A stretch of 64,000 nucleotides of DNA from Punica granatum. Taxonomy: Eukaryota; Streptophyta; Magnoliopsida; Myrtales; Lythraceae. The position numbers and the translations under genes were made by a program. Positions 24,388-35,245 of the stretch are shown here, piece after piece; position 1 is the stretch's first letter; each line of letters opens with the position of its first letter. The notes beneath the pieces were generated by a model. The model worked only from the letters and a program-made list of their open reading frames with translations. It was not told where the DNA came from and did not search any database. The stretch spans positions 6,138,001-6,202,000 of the forward strand of contig NC_045131.1 in NCBI RefSeq assembly GCF_007655135.1, written 5' to 3'.

Positions 24388-24500
24388 TACACATTAGGGC
24401 AAGCAGGCATGCAACAACTAGATGAACAGGGGAGGGACTTTGATAGCCCTCTCTACCTCAGCTGGTTGATGTTGTTTGTGTTCACGAGAGCATCCTTTTT
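24388..24500. repeat. 115-base block, second copy of 17838-17950
   Basis: See 17838-17950. In this copy the plus frame runs on as MQQLDEQGRDFDSPLYLSWL and is followed by a GGGACATTGATTCTTGTGATT motif. That motif is itself repeated at about 24935 and 50440. Confidence 0.7.
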
Positions 24501-24726
24501 GCTCGGGACATTGATTCTTGTGATTCCAAAATTTTAAAATGTTCATTATCAAGTTGCTTCTTAAAGAGAGTCGAAGAATCACTGACACTCACTGTCAAAC
24601 CATCCTACTAATTTTCCCCCGCTTGGCACAGCTTAGGATTGCTTTGCAGCTTAGAAACCTCGCTATACATATATATATATATATGTATGCATATAAACTC
24701 TCACACTTAATTTCTTTATATATAGA

Positions 24727-24848
24727 AAATCCCCAACTGAGCAAGGGAAGGATCTTGAGGAGTTTCTCCAGTCAGCTGCTGGGAAGTTTCAGACTGATAA
24801 CGTAGGAAAAGCTTGGGCTTCAGAGATATCATGGAGAAGGAAACAAAG
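24727..24848 (+). other. Candidate small exon, conserved frame in units A and B
   Basis: The stretch after TATATATAG reads PTEQGKDLEEFLQSAAGKF... and ends RRKQ with AAAG|GTAATTT, a good donor. The unit B counterpart (50658-50781) keeps the same open frame with a handful of replacements (PTEQGNDLEEFFQSAAGKF). The family is not recognised. It may be an upstream exon of the peptidase gene or a piece of another gene. Confidence 0.35.
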
Positions 24849-25405
24849 GTAATTTTTTTCATGACTTTTTTTCGCCGCTTTGCACAGCTTAGGATTCTCA
24901 GAAGAAATGAAGGGTGGGTTAGGTTAGCCTAATCGGAACATTGGTTTTTGTGATTCCATAATTAATTTCGACAGAAATGTTTTTTATCAGGTCAAGGTGG
25001 TTTCTTCAAAAAGGTCGATTAGAATCACTCACTGTCAAACCATGTCCAACTTCATTACTTTAGTTTTCATGTGAAACTTGTTACGTTTTTCTGTTAGGTG
25101 AATGGATGGACTCTATTTCTAATCGATCTTGAGATTCCAATGAAGAGAAACTTATATGGTTTTTCCCCAAAAAAAAAAAAACTCCAACTGCCCGTTGATC
25201 CCCAATCCCATCCCTAACATATTCCAAATGCATTTTTTTCTCACTTATGCAAGTTCGTTATTTATTGCTTGCGTATTGAAATACTTGATGACAATTTTCA
25301 TTTTCTCACTTTCTTTCTTCCTTGTGTACGGATTTACTTCTTTTGATATTTGTTGCCTTCTTGTTCCGTTGCTTCTGCTTTTGTTGTTTGCTGTTGCAAT
25401 GTCTC

Positions 25406-25408
<3 letters not shown>

Positions 25409-25479
<71 letters not shown>
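25409..25479. repeat. (CT)n microsatellite, expanded relative to unit B
   Basis: About 71 bases of CT dinucleotides. The unit B counterpart at about 51310-51328 has fewer than ten repeats. Confidence 0.95.
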
Positions 25480-25482
<3 letters not shown>

Positions 25483-25612
25483 CGGTCAGATGCTTCTCTC
25501 ATTTTGGGAGGGGGTATGTAATATATAATAATTAATAAATATGAAAAAATTCAAGCTAGGTCTTTGTTTTACATTTTTAAAGTTTGATTGAGTTGGAGAA
25601 GCCCATAAATTC

Positions 25613-25838
25613 TTTTATTTTTGATAGCTAGGGCTTTATTTTATAAAATTTTATTCAACCGATCACTCTTAGGTTTGTTCATTTCAGCCCTTGAGAGAAC
25701 TCACTTAACCACGGTAAATGCATTTTTATTTTTGATAGCTAGGGCTTTGTTTTATTAAATTTTATTCAACCGATCACTCTTAGGTTTGTTCATTTCAGCC
25801 CTTGAGAGAACTCACTTAACCACGGTAAATGCATTTCA
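25613..25838. repeat. Tandem duplication, period 111 bases
   Basis: The block from ATTTTTGATAGCTAGGGCTTT to CACGGTAAATGCATTT occurs twice in a row (GATAGC at 25623 and 25734). The copies are almost identical. Unit B has a single copy (about 51499-51610), so the duplication is recent and private to unit A. Confidence 0.9.
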
Positions 25839-25979
25839 TTTAGAGCAGTAGCTGCATGTTTTTCATGCATTTGTTTTACAGCAACAGAACAGTAAGTTAT
25901 AATTATATGTTTATTTGTGTTATTATTGTATGTTTTCCTTGATAATAAGTAGAAACTTTTTCTTTTTTCTGTGTAGGAT

Positions 25980-28169
25980 ATGGCATCAGACTCAGGATCT
26001 CGCCGTGGCAAGAGAAAGATAAAAGTAAGTCCTTTCAATCTAGCAAAAAGTTCTATATGCAAATTATAAGTAATAATATATGTATGTTTTACTGCTTCAT
26101 GAATTTTATTTTCTTCGATTGTAAATCCTGAAACTGATAATAATTGTTGATCCAATGGAAGAAGCTGAAGTGAGGAATTGATCAAGGAGGCCTTGTTTGT
26201 TCCAAATAGAAATTATTGACAGTATATATATCATGTCATTTTAAGTTACTGCATTTAATCTTGAATGTGGTTTTAAGTTAATTACTGCCCTTGGGAAATT
26301 TGAAAACTCAACAGATTACATTATAATTCTTACGAATATACTAATACTCCCCTACTATCAAGTATTCGGCTTAATTGATTTTCATAACTTGCAGGGATTA
26401 CCAGAAGGTCTACCCACATATATAGATTGGCAGGCGAAGGGCATTATGTCTCCAGTAAAAGACCAAGGAAAACGACGTAAGTAACTTCTCTTGAGAATTG
26501 TTTAGCATTAAAACCACTTGTTCTTAATAAATGTACAGTGAAAACAATACAAGATAATTTAAAAAATAACAATATTATGTGTTTTTATGGTTGTTTAATT
26601 GCTTTGACTTGCATAAATGTGAAATTTGAGTTAGATAACAACTGAATGAGTTTTTTTTTTATTCACAGATTGTTGTTGGGCCTACTCCATCGTGGATGGA
26701 ATAGAAGCCCAATATCGACGTCATCATCCGAGGAAGTCGATTGACTTATCTGTACAAGAGCTCATTAATTGCGTCAATCCAAATCCAAAACCTCCAACCG
26801 ATGTCTTTGGATGTTACCGGGCCCCTCTTGTTAAAGGTTATGAATGGGTTAAAAGAAATGGGCTACAGACTGAACAATGTTATCCTTGGACAGGGGAACG
26901 TGAAAATTGTGTCCCAAAGGAGAAAGTAGTTCTTCTCTCATTTAATGTTTTGAAATTACAATTGATTCATTCGTTTTAATTTAAGACTTTTCCATTTCAC
27001 TTATTTTTTTTTAATTTGTCTTCTCTTTAGGGATGGAAAGGCGTAACAATAGGGGGCTATCAGCGCGTTAAAAGAACTGAGCAAGACTTGCTGAAAGCAG
27101 TTGCACAGGGTCCTATATCGGCCGGTGTCATATTTGACCAATCTATCAAGGATCTTGGAAAGGTACGCTCGAAGTTCTTTCCTTCGAAGACTGTAATGTA
27201 ATTCATACAAAATCCCAACCAACTTGAGCATACCCTAATTGACTCACTACATGAGCTTTTGGTATTCTAGTATAGTATAGGCAGGTTCTCTCTATAATGT
27301 TGCTTGTTCGAGTTTCTTAGCTTGAAATCATTTTTACTCGGCCTATGAGTTTATTAACCTTTCTTTTTCTATAAGTATGAGTTTGTTAATTTAACATATA
27401 TATATGTATATATTTTGGTGACATAATTTTTGTTATCTGACTTATATTGGTAATAAAAGCATATTTGATAAGTAAGTCTCTTTACGCCCCTAGCTAATCC
27501 TCTTTGAGTCATTCTTTTTGTTAAAATGCAGGCCCTTTCAGGACTTTGATGGCCTTTATGTTAGATACTTTGATTTTGTTAATTTTTTTTTTGTGGGAAT
27601 AAGCAAAAATTGCAGGTTAAAACCTACGATGGATTGGTTATTTGGTTCTCTTATTCAATTTTATTATATGGTTCTTGGAATATTATAAAACGTGGAAAAT
27701 TCCCACCCAACAAAATCCATTTCCCCCACTCGAACTCAAAATTACCAGCCCCAATCTACACGTGACCAGCCTTAGAATAGGGATTAAGCTAGCTAGCTAA
27801 CCGGTGCTCCATGATGTCAATTGAAGAACCTTTCGAGCACAAAGGAATAACTTATAATTGTTCTTGGATTCTTGTATACTTAAATGTTAAATTTTCATTT
27901 AATTGTGTGAACAGGGAATTTGGGACGGCAAAGCGGCTGTTCCAATAGAAGGAAAGTATTCGTACCATGCAATGGTTTTGACGGGATACGGTACTAATCC
28001 CGATGATGACAAAATTTTTTTCAGATTCAAGAGCTCTTGGGGAACAAAGTGGGGCGATGAAGGGTATGGAAAAATATTGCGTGACTCGAGTAGTGAAGAC
28101 TGCGAGGTTCCGCTAATAAAAAATGCGATGTTTGCTACAGACATTGTGAGGGTGTATGATGGGAACTGA
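25980..28169 (+). CDS. Papain-like cysteine peptidase (C1A), prodomain-less, NLS-like N-terminus
   Basis: Five coding exons, 25980-26024, 26395-26476, 26669-26925, 27031-27162 and 27915-28169, all with GT/AG borders, encode 256 residues. After a basic start (SRRGKRKIK, residues 7-15) the mature C1A domain begins at once (PTYIDWQAKG). There is no signal peptide and no I29 inhibitor domain. Visible active-site parts are Gln39, Cys45 in HCCWAYS, His190 in YHAMVLTGYG and Trp214. The position of papain Asn175 is Ser212 (KSSWGTKWG), and papain Cys22 is Arg42, so the Cys22-Cys63 disulfide cannot form although LINC is kept. The acceptor TGTGTAG just before the ATG suggests an upstream leader exon. 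No break is seen, so it could be translated. Activity, location (cytosol or nucleus) and expression are unknown; a pseudo-peptidase role is possible. Confidence 0.8.
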
Positions 28170-28493
28170 ACCTTTTTTGCACTCAAACCTTTTGAAAATT
28201 AATTCTCACTAGATCCCATAGAGATCACTCTGGATTTGAAAACTTTGATCCGTATGGATAAGTAGTTTTTACATTTCTGATTTCTACATTTCTTTGCTTA
28301 TTTAGCTGTGGAATATTGTAAAAGTTCTTAGATATTTATGGTAATGTCCAGGACAGCCTAAGGTAACTCCATAACCGATTAGTTTTTCCTTCTCTGTAAA
28401 TTTTTGTTTCTTTGCTTGTTAGTATTGGTCATCCCAAAAATTTAACATGTGGACAGGGGCTTTCTAACTATATATACTTCACTGAAGTCAATA

Positions 28494-28532
<39 letters not shown>

Positions 28533-29625
28533 CGGTGAACAAAATCGGAGCCAAAGCTCAAACAAGGGAAAAACGGTGAAGCAAGTAAAAATTACATGAA
28601 GTAGGCGATAAGAAAAAAAAAGGTTATGTTTCGTTGGATACGATGGGGATTTCATTACGGATCAATTACATATGCAGTGTCAAATACGTTGTTTGTTTTT
28701 GTCCATAATCGTAATTTTAATTATGGATTGGATTTAGAATAAGTAATAGGTAATGAATAGTCATTCTTCATGATGATCTAGTATTTTTTTTTTCGGTGAG
28801 TACCCTGGTATCCAGGAGTCCAATAGGATCTGACTAATTCAGTCGGGAGATCGAGCATTAAAGGTTATTCTCCCTCCCAACAAGTGCATTTTGGTATCAG
28901 AGAATCAGGCTCCAAATCAGGTTTATCCTATCCTTTTTGTTTCAATTTGCTGAATTTCATTCCGTTTAACTTGTTCGTTTTGGATTAGTAGTAGCAAAAA
29001 AAAGGAAAAGAAAAAGAAAAGAAAAACCAAGTTCCAGCTTTTAAAAAAAAGAGAGAGAAAAAAGAATTCTGCCGAAAAAATTAGAGCTGAAAAAAAAAGA
29101 TAGAAAGAAAAGAAAGAAGCTGTCGGTGTCAATTTGATCCGAATTCTTTGTATCGGATCATTCTAAAGTTGTTATTTACCTTTGTTGTTGGTCTACGTTG
29201 ATTTTGCTCCCATAATTACCTAATACCTGATCTTCCATATTTTCTTCCCTATATCATCCTCCATATCTTTCTATCCATATATTACTCTAATATATTCCTT
29301 TCTTCATTCTTAAAATCTTTCCTTTGTTAACTTTCCTTTGACCATTTATTTTTCTGTTAGTTTGTGTCCAAGTTAGGGCCAATATATTAATTGTTGTTTT
29401 GAATTATTACGAGCTAGTTGCCTTTGATTTGTAAGTTGCTGAGTTCTTTAAAGAACTTTGAGGAGGAAATTAGAGTGGAAAGAGGCAAGAGTGGTGAGCG
29501 TATCAGAGGGAAAAAGCCATTGAACTGAGCAAAACACGAGTGTTAAGTGACGAAATTTTGAGGGCAAACACGTGAGCGAGTGGTTGTGAGGTCCTAACAC
29601 CAATTTTCTTTTGGTAGTGCAAACA

Positions 29626-30656
29626 TGAACTTCGCAGGAAAAGGCAATGAATCTACAACTGGAGATGGAAGTAATGCCGGCTAGCAAGATGTTACTTTTA
29701 CTTTGAAAGCCATGCAGCAACAATTCGAGAGGTTGAAAGTTGTTTTTGGAGATATCCGTGATAGAATGACCAGCAAGATTAACGAATTAGTCAAATGCAG
29801 AGGGAGCAACCCAGGCAGCATGTGCAAGTTCCCAATGCAAGGAGACTAATCCGCCAGCCGCCAAATCCTCACGATGAAGAATATAAAGATTATGAGGAAG
29901 ATGATGAAATTGCATCCATGGGAAGTGTGAGGAGAGCCAGAGGAGTTAGGAATGAGGGGCGAAGATATGGTAGGCGAGATCAAGCAATTAGAGATGGGGT
30001 AGATAGGAATATTGGGAGTATTAAAATGACGATACCAACTTTTCAAAGGAGGAATGACCCTGACTCTTTTATTGAATGGGAGAGGAAGGTGGAGCTTATA
30101 TTTGATTGTCATAATTACTCGGAAGAGAAGAAATGAAGCTTGCAGCGGTGAAATTCACTGATTATGCCATCGTTTGGTGGGACAAATTGTTTAAGGAAAG
30201 AAGAAGGAACCATGAATAGCCTATTGAGACCTGTGAGGAGATGAAGACTGTCATGCGGAGGCGATTTGTTCCCTCGTATTACTATCGGGACTTGCATTTA
30301 AAATTGCAAAGTCTAAGGCAGGGGACGAGGAGCGTGGAAGACTACCACAAGGAGATGGAAATAGCTTTGATTCAGGCAAACATTGAAGAAGATGAAGAGG
30401 CAAATATGGCCAGGTTTTTATGTGGTTTGAACCAAGAAATTGCTAATGTGGTGGAGTTGCAACATTATGTGGAGATAAAAGAGATGGTTAGCATGGCCAT
30501 GAAAGTAGAATGGCAACTCAAGAGAGGGAGACCAGCGAGACAAGAAGGTGGTTCGAATTCGGGGTCTTCATCAAATTGAAAATCGAAATGGGATGCCAGC
30601 TCAAGACCAGTAGAGAAACCCAAATCGAATGCTGAAAGGAGCATGAGCAAGAGCTA
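29626..30656 (+). pseudogene. Gypsy gag, broken
   Basis: Recognisable blocks are KAMQQQFERLKVVFGDIRDRM, IKMTIPTFQRRNDPDSFIEW, DYAIVWWDKLFKERRR, MRRRFVPSYYYRDLHLKLQ, SVEDYHKEMEIALIQANIEE and VVELQHYVEIKEMV, typical of plant Ty3/Gypsy gag. Breaks include a TAG at 29682, a frame change near 29800, a one-base loss near 30134, and stops near 30217, 30578 and 30655. Confidence 0.8.
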
Positions 30657-30717
30657 AGGAGACAACAAGGAGAGAGGTCACTCTACATCCCAACCTCAAA
30701 AGAATAGGGATATCAAA

Positions 30718-31545
30718 TGTTTTCGGTGTTTGGGGTCTGGGCATATTGCTTCTCAATGTACAAATAAAAAGGCAATAATCATGCTAGATAGTGGGGAAAT
30801 TGAACCTGAAGAAGAGGAAAGTGATTCAATGCCAACACATGATGATTCTAATAATTATGAATATGCTGCTAAGGGGAATGTCTTAATAATCATGCGAGCA
30901 TTTAATGCACAAATTAAGGAAGAAGAAAGAGTTGACGTGCAAAGGGAGAATATATTCCATACTAGATGCCACGTGAAGCATCAGGTATATAGTTTGATAA
31001 TTGACGGGGGTAGCTATGTGAATGTAACTAGTAAGTTATTTGTTGACAAGTTGAGATTGCATACATTAAAGCATCATATGCCATATAAGCTACAATGGGT
31101 GAATGAAAGTGGAGAAGTAAAGGTGAACAAGCAAGTTCTGATTTCCTTTACAATTGGGAGATACAAGGATGAAGTTCTTTGTGATGTAGTGCCCATGCAT
31201 GCTAGTCATATGTTGCTTGGGAGGCCATGACAGTTCGATAGACAGACAATACATGATGGGTATAAGAATCGATACTCTTTTGTCAATGATGGTAGAAAGG
31301 TAACACTTGTTTCATTGACACCTTATCAAGTATATGGGGATCATTTCCGAATCAAGAGATCAATTTGTGAGAAAAGTGAGATAGAAGCTGAGATTCAAAG
31401 AAAAAAAGAGAGTGAGCAAGTGAGAGAGGAAACCGGTAAGAATAAAGAGGAAGAAAATCGGGAAAGTGAAAAGAAAGAGAGCTCAGATAAGAGGAAAGAG
31501 TTAGTTGAGAGAAAAGAGAAAAAAATGAGTTTATATGCAAAATAA
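30718..31545 (+). pseudogene. Gypsy CCHC knuckle and aspartic protease, broken
   Basis: The CFRCLGSGHIASQC knuckle is followed by the retropepsin segment LIIDGGSYVNVTSKL (about 30995) and HMLLGRP. A TGA at 31228 interrupts what is Trp in relatives. The charged Lys/Glu-rich spacer (31350-31540) normally lies before reverse transcriptase, and the sequence ends about 100 bases later at the right border of the insertion. Confidence 0.8.
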
Positions 31546-31661
31546 AGAGAGATCAAGAGTGCATTCAAAGCTAATCGCTCAATGATCTTATTTGTTTACA
31601 AAGAGATTTATTTCTCTGACCTTAATTATTTTTTGCCAAGTAAACCTAATAAAAAAAAGTA

Positions 31662-32290
31662 ATACGGATTCCCACATGCAATAAATACTAATTTACCAAT
31701 TTGCCCATGTTATTCATTCAATTTTCAAATCCTTCCAGTCCCATTGCCACCACCTCCGAGGATGTTGAACATCTTTTCCAGTCGGAATCGAGGTTGTAAA
31801 GGCGGATCTAGCCTCGATTTGGCAGGATCTAGCCTTGATTAATGAAAATTTGGATCGGAGTTGCTTGAGACCCACAAAGTTGTGCGTCCCGAGCCATGTG
31901 GGACTCGTAGACCTTAGAGTCGGGTTAGCCCTTGGCTCATGAACCCAGCCCTGGGGTCCAAGAGCCCCCATTAGGTGAGCTCAAGGCTTGGGAGCGGTGA
32001 ACTCGATACCAGTGATGCTTGGGAGCCTCTAGTTCGCAATTATACCCATTACATTCATCGTTAATTCCATTATGACGAAATAAATGTACACTTCAAATGT
32101 CAGTGAGGATTGATCCTACTACCAATTGTATCAATTAAGACTTCTCCTTGAGCATCATATCCTATCACTAGTAATTTAGTATTGGGATTTTCCTTCATGC
32201 TTTATTTGATGTTTTTCCACCTCTCACAAGTCACATCACTGGGAAAACCTAAAGGCCCATCGAAGAGCATAAAGTCAACACTACTAATGG
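31662..32290. repeat. R1 dispersed repeat, copy 1
   Basis: About 630 bases recurring at 54060-55400, 55450-55880, 59040-59650, 61785-62110 and 63802-64000. Landmarks are CCACCTCCG, AATGAAAATTTGGA, GAGTTGCTTGAGA, GGCTCATGAACCCAG, TGCTTGGGAG, GACGAAATAAATGTACACTT, ATTGATCCTAC, TCACTAGTAATT and CACAAGTCACATC. No domain is recognised in either strand. Confidence 0.85.
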
Positions 32291-32294
32291 CATA

Positions 32295-33240
32295 TTTTTT
32301 CATGAACCTAAATTCAATTAAGTAAACTACAAAATTAGCAAAAAGGAAAATGGTTGGATCGGTGGGGTCAAGGCCTCCCCGACCAGCTACCAACCCCCCG
32401 ATTGTGGTCACCAACCTTGTCTTAGTAGGCCGGTGACCCCAATAGGGGGGTCGATGGCCGACAGGGTAGCCCCCGACCTCCTCAATTTGATGGATCCCAA
32501 TCGGTTGGGATCCCCTAAATTGAGGGGGTCGGGGCTCCTTTGTCGGCCACCAACCCTCCGGTTGGGTCACCGGCTTTGTTTAAACAGGTCGGCAACCCTA
32601 ACTGAAAGGGTCAATGGCCCACAGAGGAGCCCTAACTCTCCAGTTAGGGTTGCTGGCCTTGTTCGAGCGGGTCACGACCACAATTGAAGGGTATGTGGCT
32701 AGTAAGGGAGCCCCCAAACCCCTCAATTTAGGGGATCCCAGTCGACTGGGATCCCCCAACTTGAACGGGTCGAAGGCTCCCTTGTTGGCCACCAAACCCC
32801 CAATTGGGGGTTGTTGGCCTCGTCTGAGCAGGTCAACGACCCCAATGGGGGGTCGGTGGCTCGCGAGAAAGCCCTTGACCCCCCTCAATTTGGGGGGATC
32901 TTGTCGGATTCCCCTAAATTAAGGGGTCGGAGACTCTTTTCGGGCGGCCATCGAATTCTCGATTGGGAACATTGACCCCATACGATCTAGCATTCTCCTT
33001 TTTTTAATAATTTTATATTTTATTTAATTAAATTTAGGTTCTTGAAATTATATTTTCTGCTAAAATGCCACAGGTAAAGCCGCCATATCAACATTATGTC
33101 CAATTTTCAACGGAAAGCCGATGGCGTGTTGTGTGATGAAATTTTTTTTTTCGTGTTATACTAGGAATGATATGAATTTGTGCTACAATGTGAAAAAATA
33201 AAAAAATCGTGTTGTACGATACTATTTTTCTTATTTTAGT
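32295..33240. mobile_element. Long-TIR element with GC-rich tandem core (left TIR deleted)
   Basis: The right end (32996-33240) is the inverted copy of the left end seen at 59655-59890, covering GTTGTACGAT/ATCGTATTGTAC, GGAAAGCC...CAACATTATGTCC and the TTTAATTAAATTTAGG segment. The element therefore has terminal inverted repeats of about 240 bases. Only about 50 bases of the left TIR remain here. The core (32350-32990) is GC-rich, with roughly 165-base units containing GGATCCCCCAAATTGAGG-like and GTCGGTGGCCGACAGG-like motifs. No transposase is present. It is Mutator-like or foldback-like by structure; the superfamily is not settled. Confidence 0.65.
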
Positions 33241-33304
33241 TTATAATTGATTTGATGATAATTATTGCTATGAATGAGAGTGATCAGTGCGATGACAAAT
33301 TAAA

Positions 33305-33805
33305 TTGTGTGAAATTTCCACTTGGACCTACACGGATTTGAATGCATCTGCAACTTAAAAGTTTAAGCTGTTATGTTACTGGATCCAAGTCTCATATAAG
33401 CTTATGGTTTCTTTTTATAATATATCTTATCACTCGCCCTTAGTCGACAACGTGTGGTCCAGCATGTGCCACGTGCCCTTAGAACCTTACCCTCAGAACC
33501 TGATCACGAGCTGGACATCATCTTTTATGCTCGGGTGAGGGGGCACAAACACTAAACTTTCCTCGAGCTCCATACTCAAGCCTAACTAAAGGTGCACTCT
33601 TAGTTGCCTCGAAACCGAATCTCAAGTGGTGTGACCCCACACGTGTGCGCGAAAATATAATTCGCTTTGACACCATGTAAAATTTTCACGTGAGCATACA
33701 CGAATTTGAGCTCATCTATAACTTAAAAGTTCAATTTGATAGGTTGCTGGACTCAAGTCTCATATAAGCTTGTAGTTTCTTTTTCAATTTTTCTTTGAGG
33801 GACAA
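33305..33805. repeat. Pair of about 120-base direct repeats, TRIM-like
   Basis: 33307-33430 and 33675-33810 share AAATTT(C/T)CAC, ACACG(G/A)ATTTGA, CTTAAAAGTT, ACTCAAGTCTCATATAAGCTTGTAGTTTCTTTTT and ACAATATATCTTA. They enclose about 260 bases with no coding potential. The layout fits a terminal-repeat retroelement in miniature. Primer site and polypurine tract are not clear. Confidence 0.45.
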
Positions 33806-34755
33806 TATATCTTAACAAATTGATTCAACTCCTCAAAAGAGGATGAAGCTACCATCCAATGGCAATAGCATTACGGTCCATAGATAGAGGACGCTCAACT
33901 AGGTGTTGATTGATACGACCGATGATAGGATGTTCAATTCAGTCGTTTATCCAACCCACCTTGTCTTCCATAAAATGCAGTTTGTACTATATATATTTGT
34001 ATAAAATATAAAGAGGAGTTGTAATGAATCGGCCACATGGCTCCGGAACCTTTGGATAACTAATGGAATTTGCTCGGATTTTAAAGTTTTTATGTTGAAA
34101 ACAAAGTTTTTAATTTAAAAAATATATATAAATGTAGATTTGTGGATCGATCATCACATTTTCACGATTATTTTAGCTTTCTTTGGTAAAGGTATTTTCA
34201 ATTTTTAATTTTTAATTTTAAAATAATATATAATCTAAATTTGTGAAATCAGTCATTATTCTTGATGAAAGCAAGATAAAAGTGAGCCCAGTCAATGACC
34301 TCAGAACGCTATTTTTTATTGAATTTTCAAATTTTTTTAAATTTCAATATTTTTCAATGAATTTTTTTTATAAATTACAAATATTTTTTTCTATGATATT
34401 TATATATACTCTATCTTTAATGATTTTATAGATACATGCATCATATTTAATTTTCAAAAACCTAATCGGATTATGATTTTTTTTCAGATTTTGTATAAAA
34501 TGTCATAAATGGCCTATTCAACTCTTAATACTTCTACCATTAGATCTCGCCAAAAGTATGTCTCCCACAAGATCCGTTGGATTTTTAGATTTGTACTGTT
34601 TCGCTTCAAACTCTCCTTAAGAAAAATATGAAAACTGTGATAACCAATCTCAACATTTCTTTTCTTTTATCTTTTATGTACTTCGACCTATGTTTTTTAT
34701 GAAGATTCTTTATCCTACAAATGCAACACGTTCTGCATTGAATATTTTTTTTCTC
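33806..34755. other. Intergenic stretch without recognised gene
   Basis: AT-rich. From about 34440 it begins to match 43920-44250 (for example ATCATATTTAATTTTCAAAAACC and TTTGCAAAAAGTATGTCT-like phrases), the 3' flank of the cystatin-related unit. Confidence 0.45.
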
Positions 34756-34759
34756 GAGA

Positions 34760-35213
34760 CATTAAAAATGAACGTTTGATTTTTGAAATGTACATCTTTC
34801 ATTATATTTGATACATATTAAAATTTAATGTGAGGTTTTTGAAATGTACATCTTTCATTATATACGAATGTGAGTTTTTCAGTTACTTAATTTCTTGTTG
34901 TCGCTTATGTATGACCAATAGTTTTAGACTGTTTGAATTACTTTAGGCAGTTTTTTGAAAATTTCAAATTCTCCAGTTTTTGTATATATTACATCAAAAT
35001 TAAGGATAAAAAATGCTGCTATGTATGCTATCTAAAGGATGTCTTGTATACTTCCTTAATATAGCATTTCTTATGTTTCCGTCAATTTAAATTACGATTA
35101 ACCATATATCCAATATTACATTATGATTGACTGTAAATTATTATGATTATTAAACAATTAAAAAATAAATTATATAATAATTTTTTGCGTGCAACACGCA
35201 AACTCCACGACTA

Positions 35214-35245
<32 letters not shown>

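Larger units (their letters stand above)
28784..31657 (+). mobile_element. Truncated Ty3/Gypsy retroelement insertion (gag-pro only)
   Basis: Unit B shows the empty site: GATCTA..GTAAT at about 54025-54035. Here the same place is split by about 2.87 kb flanked by AGTA (28780-28783 and 31658-31661). Inside are an iMet primer-binding-like TGGTATCAGAG (28892), gag, a CCHC knuckle and an aspartic protease. Reverse transcriptase, RNase H, integrase and the 3' LTR are absent. The left 105 bases, read on the minus strand, end ACTCACCG plus A9 and resemble the 3' end of the local SINE family. The insertion may therefore be composite. The right end is an A-run (AATAAAAAAAA). Confidence 0.75.

Noticed and set aside
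27531..27585. An extra peptidase exon starting GACTTTGATGGCC after a TTTCAG acceptor
   Set aside because: Exons 4 and 5 already join in phase at the expected place of the C1A fold. No donor follows at a useful distance, and the stretch is not kept in frame in copies B and d.
27720..27810. A further SINE on the minus strand within peptidase intron 4
   Set aside because: There is a TCGAACTC phrase, but no A-box, tail or target duplication could be shown. The stretch is also present in copies B and d, so insertion cannot be demonstrated.
28892..28902. Primer-binding site marking a 5' LTR directly to its left
   Set aside because: TGGTATCAGAG fits the initiator-Met site. But only about 105 bases separate it from the insertion border, and these resemble a SINE tail rather than an LTR, so no LTR is called.
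32202..32922. Overlapping frames of about 80-120 codons on both strands in the GC-rich core
   Set aside because: The GC-rich tandem repeat is simply poor in stop codons. Frames occur on both strands, change between element copies and show no domain.
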